Positions 35,023 to 40,201 of a stretch of DNA of 40,201 nt are shown here, in pieces. The notes under the pieces were generated by a model. The model had not been told where the DNA came from and ran no database searches. It saw nothing but the letters and a program-made list of their open reading frames with translations. Position 1 is the first letter of the stretch; each line of letters begins with the position of its first letter. Position numbers and translations under genes: made by a program. This DNA comes from Bacteroidota bacterium (lineage in GTDB: Bacteria > Bacteroidota > Bacteroidia > Flavobacteriales > Flavobacteriaceae), in the NCBI GenBank assembly GCA_024279425.1, contig JAJRRO010000109.1, forward strand, positions 1 through 40,201, read 5' to 3'.

Positions 35023-37292
35023 ATGAAAATGATTAAGTATTTTTTTCTTTGGATCTTAGTATTGTTCTTCTCAAATGTATATTCCCAAAACCTTCCGGCA
35101 CCAAATTGAAGATTAAAAAATTCCATGGAGACATTGTACTCAATGGAGTTTTGGATGAACAAGCTTGGAAGGATGCTGATGTGGCGGATAATTGGTACCA
35201 GAACTTTCCGGTCGATAGCCTGCCTTCTCCATTTCAAACAGAAGCACGCATGACATTCAATGATGAGTTTCTTTATGTATCGTTCGTTTGTTTTGATGAT
35301 GATACTCCAGATGTAGTCAGTACGCTGCGTAGAGATTTCAATTACGTTTTGAATGATAATGTTTCCCTCATATTTGGGCCATACAATGATCGTTTAAACG
35401 GGTACTTTTTTAATGTTACGGCTGTTGGCGCTAAAAGAGATGGTACGGTGTCTAGTGGTGGTGTTGGGGAGAATGCCTTTAATATACATTGGGACAATAA
35501 GTGGTATTCAAAAGTGGTACGGTATAAAGATAAATGGATTGCAGAATTGGCCATACCTTTTAAAAGTTTTCGATATAAAAGTGATATAAATGAATGGAAC
35601 GTAACTTTTGACAGGCTTGATAAAAAAAGAAATATAAAGTCTGCTTGGGTCCGAACTCCCAGACAATTCTATACTGGCACATTTGGTTATGCGGGTCAAC
35701 TCGTATGGGAAGATCCAATTCCAAAAGCCGGCACCAATATTTCGGTTATTCCCTATATTTCAGATGGTGGTTTTGAGGATAGAGAAGTTGACCCAATAGA
35801 ATCATCTACAGAACTACAGACTGGGTTTGATGCCAAAATTGGGATTACTCCTTCCATGAGTTTAGATCTTACGGTGAACCCCGATTTTTCTCAAATTGAA
35901 GTTGACGAACAGATTTTGAACCTGTCCAGATTTGAATTTCAATTCCCCGAGCGACGACAGTTTTTCTTGGAAAATAGTGATCTTTTTGCCAATGCCGGTT
36001 TTGCATCGGCCAGACCCTTTTTCTCAAGACGAATTGGTATCGTTCAAGATACAGCGGGCATTACACAAAAAGTGCCCATTTTATACGGAGCCAGACTCAG
36101 CGGAACGATAAACGAAAAATGGCGGTTGGGGTTAATGAACATGCAAACAAAGAGAATGTTGGAATTGGGACTTCCAGCACAGAACTATACCGTTGCTACT
36201 TTGCAGAGAATGTTTTTAGAACAATCCAGTTTCTCTATGACTTTTGTGAACAAGGAAAGTTTGGGGGTTGGCGTAGAGGATTCCCTAGTCTATTATCATC
36301 CAAGTATTTTTGACCGACAGGCTATAGAAAACCAGCTAAGACCAAATACATATAATAGGGTCATTGATGCGGATTTGGTACTTCGGAGTAGTGATAATAG
36401 ATGGTACCATAGTTCATTTTTGGCCAAGTCATTTGATTCCAGAAATAAAGAGAAAATGACATCGGGATCTGCCTTTTTTCAATATTCGGACCGTAGTCTG
36501 ACCGCAAATCTTGGAACCTTCTTCGTCGACAAAAACTTCAGCTCAGAAGTAGGATTTGTACCGGGACGTGTGGTATATCCGGGTCAAAAAGGTTATTATT
36601 CCAAAGTGGATTATAAGATTTACCCCAAAGGCGACCGCCTCTTGTATTCAGGACCTAGTGTCGGAATTAGTGATACCTTTCTGCCTAATGGTCAATTGGT
36701 AGACCGCGATTTTACTGCGGGGTATGTTTTTAATTTTCAAAATTCTGCAGAGTTTATAATCGATTATGGGCATATTTTTCAGCAAATGACCTTTGATTTT
36801 AATCCTGTGGACAATTCAAGGTATAGAAAATTTTTGCAAGGGGAGGAGTACAGCTGGAATACTATTACCGCGTCTTTTCAGAGCGATTCTGGCCAGAAAG
36901 TGAACTTTTTGTTGAACTCTACTTACGGGGGGTTTTATAATGGCACCAATCTCAATATGGGCGGACAACTTAACGTACGCTTTCAACCCTATGTAAATGT
37001 AGCTATGCGTTTTGATTACAATAATTTGAAGTTACCAGAAGATTATGGAAATGAAGAATTATTTCTTTTAGGGCCAAAACTTGACGTGACCTTTACCGAT
37101 AAGCTGTTCTTTACAAGTTATTATCAATATAATAATTTAACGGAAAACATGAACCTGAACGTTAGATTCCAATGGCGGTATAAGCCGGCTTCGGATTTCT
37201 ATATTGTTTATACTGAAAACTATTTTCCATCCAATTTTATGAGTTAAAATCGTGCGTTGGTTTTTAAGCTGACCTATTGGATGAATCTTTAG
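35023..37292 (+). pseudogene. Second DUF5916 protein, frameshifted at the signal peptide and with a premature stop near the end
   Basis: The main open frame (35049-37247) contains the CBM9-like domain (IVLNGVLDEQAWKDADVADN) and barrel (DLTVNPDFSQIEVDEQILNL, FPERRQFFLENSDLFANAG, PFFSRRIGI). Its signal peptide, MKMIKYFFLWILVLFFSNVY then SQNLPAP, is in another frame from ATG 35023; one more A in AAA at 35103-35105 joins them as PAPTKLKIKKF. At the other end, TAA at 37245-37247 cuts the protein; the frame beyond reads NRALVFKLTYWMNL and stops at 37290-37292, which is the expected last barrel strand. So this gene has a homopolymer slip plus a genuine AAA-to-TAA-like nonsense change that would remove the terminal strand needed for outer-membrane assembly. 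Confidence 0.8.
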
Positions 37293-37383
37293 ATCAAGCA
37301 TAAATCTTTGAAGACCCTTGAACCAAATGAAAAGCCCAAGACTTTTCCAAAAAAAAACATCAATGAAAACATTAAACATCATT

Positions 37384-38736
37384 ATGAAAAATTTGAGTTG
37401 GTTTCAACTAGTAAAAAATAAAATTCTCTGCTTCGGAATGTTGTTATTTATTGTTTCTTGCAATGCTCAAAAGGAAGAAAACATCGGAAACACTTTAATA
37501 ACCAAGTGGTTTGGAGATAAGAAATCTGCAATTTCAATAACTTATGATGACGGTATCATCAATCAATTTACCGTAGCCCGACCAATAATGAACAAATTAG
37601 GGATGCCCGGAACATTTTATATCATTACTGGAAAAGTTGATGGATCGGGCAAAGGGCAATTTATTGGAAGACCAGCCAATGAAATTATAAAGGAAACCGC
37701 CGTTATTAAAACCAATCCGGATAATTTTTTTGAAAGAGCCTCCTTGATCGGTCATACCGGAACAAGTGAGGCCGTTGAATACCATTCAAATGCAGGTTCT
37801 CTCTTTGAGTCGGGCAAAATTAACGAAGCTTATGAACTCATTGATGAAGGTTTTGAAAAAATTAGAAATGGTAATTTGAAGAATACTGATGATATAGTTT
37901 TTCATAACAATGTAGTTGACACCACAACTTGGGCAAGTTATAAGAAATACGCCACTGAAGGTCATGAAATTGCTAGTCATACGGTAACTCACGCCCGTCT
38001 GGCAGTATTGGACGAAAATAATCTATTGTATGAATTGGAACAAAGTAAAAAAGATATTCAGCACTTTTTGGGAGACAAATATACCTTCTCTGCTGAATGT
38101 CCGTATGGTACGGAAAACGAACGTGTAATGGAGTATGCCCATAAAGTATACCCTGCCCTTCGAAACCGAATGCCTGAACCTTACCTAGATGAGCTAAACA
38201 GATCAAGTAAAAAACTGCCGGGTACGTCAAAAAAAGAATACGTTCAATGGCAAAGAGGCCCGCTTACCAATGTCTCTATGGAAGTAATGAAATCATGGAT
38301 AGACACTTGCTTGACACATGATAATATTTGGTTGGTTCTGGTATTCCATGGCGTTGACGGTATTGGCTGGGAGCCTAAATCCAAGGAGGAATTGGAAGTA
38401 TATTTCAACTACATAAATGAACGGGAAGATTTATTATGGGTAGATACTTTTACAAATGTCACCAAGTATATCAGAGAAAGAAAAAATACCGTAATAAGTA
38501 GCGTAGTACAGGGAGATACCATTATAGTAAATGTTTCCAACGACCTTGACACAAGTGTTTACGATGTTTCGATCACATTAAAAACTTATGTTCCTAACAC
38601 ATGGAAAACTGTACACATCGATAAAAGAAGTAAACAGGAAGCTCCAACAAGAATTGTGGTCAACAAAGATACCGTGGGGTCCTATGTACTTTATTCTATT
38701 TTACCCACTGAGAATGAAATAATCCTCACCAAATGA
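37384..38736 (+). CDS. Polysaccharide deacetylase (NodB-type) lipoprotein
   Basis: NodB homology domain: motif 1 SITYDDGI (catalytic base Asp and metal Asp), motif 2 IASHTVTHARL (SHxxxH metal ligands), motif 3 AECPYGTENE, where the usual Arg is replaced, and WLVLVFHGVDGIGW for the C-terminal His. Lipobox LLFIVSC at about residue 26 when started at ATG 37384; an upstream ATG at 37318 is less likely. A C-terminal beta domain follows (VNVSNDLDTSVYDVSITLKT). Envelope-anchored; would remove acetyl groups from a polysaccharide or an oligosaccharide. Its neighbour is a putative sugar acetyltransferase. Confidence 0.88.
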   Translation: MKNLSWFQLVKNKILCFGMLLFIVSCNAQKEENIGNTLITKWFGDKKSAISITYDDGIINQFTVARPIMNKLGMPGTFYIITGKVDGSGKGQFIGRPANEIIKETAVIKTNPDNFFERASLIGHTGTSEAVEYHSNAGSLFESGKINEAYELIDEGFEKIRNGNLKNTDDIVFHNNVVDTTTWASYKKYATEGHEIASHTVTHARLAVLDENNLLYELEQSKKDIQHFLGDKYTFSAECPYGTENERVMEYAHKVYPALRNRMPEPYLDELNRSSKKLPGTSKKEYVQWQRGPLTNVSMEVMKSWIDTCLTHDNIWLVLVFHGVDGIGWEPKSKEELEVYFNYINEREDLLWVDTFTNVTKYIRERKNTVISSVVQGDTIIVNVSNDLDTSVYDVSITLKTYVPNTWKTVHIDKRSKQEAPTRIVVNKDTVGSYVLYSILPTENEIILTK

Positions 38737-38940
38737 TGTATGACTTTTAAGATTTGATGTATTTCATTTTAAGGAAAAGTTCTTCCTCATGATCTCCCCC
38801 GATTAAACCAAACATATTGAAATTGGAGTTTTTCAAGCGAACAAATGTTTTCCTAAATTTGTTTTTCCGGAACACTAAGGGGGAGGAGTAGCAAGAGAAT
38901 AACATGAAAATCAATAGTATGATTTTACAGAACTAATTAA
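38737..38940. other. Non-coding stretch after the deacetylase
   Basis: About 200 bases with no gene; A/T-rich, with a purine-rich GGGGGAGGAG run near 38880. No clear terminator. Confidence 0.3.
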
Positions 38941-39177
38941 AGCTTTATAACGTTCATTAATTTGGGGTTTCACGCAGAGGTAAACCTTAATGCCGGTCAA
39001 CGGGAGATTATTATGGATTGGGCAAAAGTCCAAAAGACTTATCTTAAGGACAATTATCACGCTGATAGTCTTGTGATGCCAAAAAGACGACGGCCAGTCT
39101 ACCTTCAACAAATTAATCACAAAAGAAATGAAACAAGGGATGTCTTAAACTCAAATGAATTATCTAATTTGTATTGA
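38941..39177 (+). pseudogene. C-terminal fragment of a heme-binding-domain-like protein
   Basis: A frame open from TAA at 38938 to a stop at 39177, without an ATG near its front. The start FHAEVNLNAGQREIIMDWAK resembles the last helix block of Haem_bd-type proteins (His-x-Ala...Leu...Trp-Ala), after which comes a basic tail VMPKRRRPVYLQQINHKR. The CxxCH part is missing. Likely a gene remnant between the deacetylase and the cupin; family call tentative. Confidence 0.45.
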
Positions 39178-39226
39178 TTTACTCCCTAATTAAGTACTGC
39201 AAAAGACGTATGAAATCACTCAGATA

Positions 39227-39994
39227 TTAGTTCCATTGAATGGCAAAATAGACAGCTGGTCTCTTACCCAGATTAGAAAAATTGTGAGGTATATTAGATG
39301 CTATCCAAGCCGCATCTCCCGATGAGATTTTTTGTTTGCCCTCGCCCAATTGCATTTCTCCAACACCATCAATCATAAGGATGATTTCTTCATTTTTATG
39401 AGTATGGGGTGCATGACTGCTAATTCCCGGATCGAGCGAAGTAATATGAATATCAAACCTGTTGAGCATCGCTGTCTGACGGTCAAATAACTGTCTTACT
39501 CCTCCTCGGTCATGGGGCCTGTAAACCATGTCATACCAGTCTATAGCAAAAGAAGGTCCCGCTTTTTTCGCGCTTTCCACATCTGGTTTCGAAATAGACA
39601 CCATCCTCATCTCATAGAATGAGATATCATCTTTTCGTTTATTTTCGAAAATCACTTCATCGCCCGGCAACAAAAAAACCACGGAGTCCGTATCTAGGTC
39701 ATGGGCTATTTGATTTAGCGATACTCTTACCGGACCTTCTTTGATGATAAAAAATAGTTCATCACCACACCGACCCGTATTGTACATTAATTTCTTTCCT
39801 GATTTGATGGATATACCTTTAAGTTCATGCTTAGAGAGTAACGCCCCCGCACCATTGAAAAGTAATCTTTCAGATCCAAAATTTGTTTGGCCTATAATCG
39901 GTACTTCCCAATAATGAACCTGCGATTTCAACTGCTCCTGAGAACAGACAAGTGCCGATAAATGCATTAAGAAAAAGTATAAAATAATCCGCAT
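39227..39994 (-). CDS. Exported bicupin protein
   Basis: Signal peptide MRIILYFFLMHLSALVCSQ from ATG 39994 (an upstream ATG at 40030 adds 12 residues). Two cupin units: the first around RLLFNGAGALLSKHELKG and GDELFFIIKEG, the second with a full metal site, SHAPHTHKNEEIILMIDGVG, EMQLGEGKQKISSGDAAWI and NIPHNFSNLG (His, His, Glu, His). 256 residues. The pattern resembles (S)-ureidoglycine aminohydrolase-like and sugar-binding bicupins. The gene converges with the upstream run. It could bind or isomerise a sugar acid; not certain. Confidence 0.8.
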   Translation of the reverse strand: MRIILYFFLMHLSALVCSQEQLKSQVHYWEVPIIGQTNFGSERLLFNGAGALLSKHELKGISIKSGKKLMYNTGRCGDELFFIIKEGPVRVSLNQIAHDLDTDSVVFLLPGDEVIFENKRKDDISFYEMRMVSISKPDVESAKKAGPSFAIDWYDMVYRPHDRGGVRQLFDRQTAMLNRFDIHITSLDPGISSHAPHTHKNEEIILMIDGVGEMQLGEGKQKISSGDAAWIASNIPHNFSNLGKRPAVYFAIQWN

Positions 39995-40113
39995 TAACAG
40001 GAAGGTTTGATTCAAAAACTCTAATATCATGAAATTAATCCTTTCCGCACTAAAAACCTATAGAGGTCAGTATTTAATTACTTAACTTGTATTTGAATAA
40101 AAACAGGGTATTT

Positions 40114-40201
40114 ATGGACATTTTCAAAGGTCAAAACCTTCTAGAGTTCGCTGAACGCTTCAAAACGGATGAAGATTGCAAGGGATATTTGGCGGAACCA
40201 A
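40114..40201 (+). CDS. IS1595-family transposase, N-terminal part (runs off the window edge)
   Basis: ATG 40114 opens a frame reading MDIFKGQNLLEFAERFKTDE then DCKGYLAEP, the conserved DExCxxYLA block before the zinc ribbon of ISXO2-like transposases. The rest lies beyond the window. It marks the right boundary of the metabolic region. Confidence 0.7.
   Translation, partial: MDIFKGQNLLEFAERFKTDEDCKGYLAEP

Overview
The window looks like chromosomal DNA from a member of the Bacteroidota, most likely a marine-type flavobacterium. The evidence is the AT-rich sequence, the very large share of lipoproteins and Sec/Tat-exported enzymes, two DUF5916 (CBM9-like plus beta-barrel) proteins, a DUF5009/HGSNAT-like acyltransferase, Haem_bd and NIPSNAP proteins, and promoter candidates of the TTTG / TAnnTTTG type. 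I see no rRNA, tRNA, CRISPR array or SusC/SusD pair.

Layout. (1) 1-5704: an unusually long pyruvate:ferredoxin oxidoreductase (minus strand) lies between a partial IS6-type transposase at the window edge and a second, degenerate IS6-type element. This block looks more GC-rich than the rest and is probably acquired or, alternatively, an assembly join at repeats. (2) 5706-11970: a gene tail cut off by the IS, then a plus-strand operon: Nramp-fold transporter without the usual metal motifs, broken hydratase-like lipoprotein, Tat-exported DegT-type PLP enzyme, beta-propeller-like lipoprotein, and neutral-ceramidase-family hydrolase. (3) 11971-13677: decayed DNA around a very AT-rich mscS gene flanked by short inverted repeats, ending in an IS1595 transposase stub. 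(4) 13695-19320: a saccharopine-dehydrogenase-like protein, a lipoprotein AGE-type epimerase (minus), and a Tat-exported enolase-superfamily dehydratase followed by a Sec-exported RraA-like aldolase. (5) 19589-22229: hipBA and a broken lipoprotein. (6) 22533-40201: a ROK regulator, two aldo/keto reductases, a decayed Gfo/Idh/MocA gene, NIPSNAP, a sorbosone-dehydrogenase-like lipoprotein with its own cytochrome c, DUF5916, an FMN alpha-hydroxyacid oxidase, a DUF5009 membrane protein, a second DUF5916, a polysaccharide deacetylase, a bicupin, and the start of an IS1595 transposase.

How it may work together (inference): most of regions 2, 4 and 6 encode sugar or sugar-acid chemistry with export signals on enzymes that are normally cytoplasmic. 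A PQQ-type sugar dehydrogenase plus cytochrome c could make aldonates, the Tat-exported dehydratase could turn an aldonate into a 2-keto-3-deoxy acid, and the Sec-exported RraA-like protein could cleave it, giving a non-phosphorylating sugar-acid pathway outside the cytoplasmic membrane. Aldo/keto reductases and the hydroxyacid oxidase would handle products inside the cell. This is the most interesting hypothesis here.

Quality note: at least seven genes show single-base frame breaks and every one falls in a homopolymer run, so many apparent pseudogenes may be read errors. Three in-frame nonsense codons (IS6 transposase, a lipoprotein, the second DUF5916) and several truncated gene stubs cannot be explained that way and indicate real decay.
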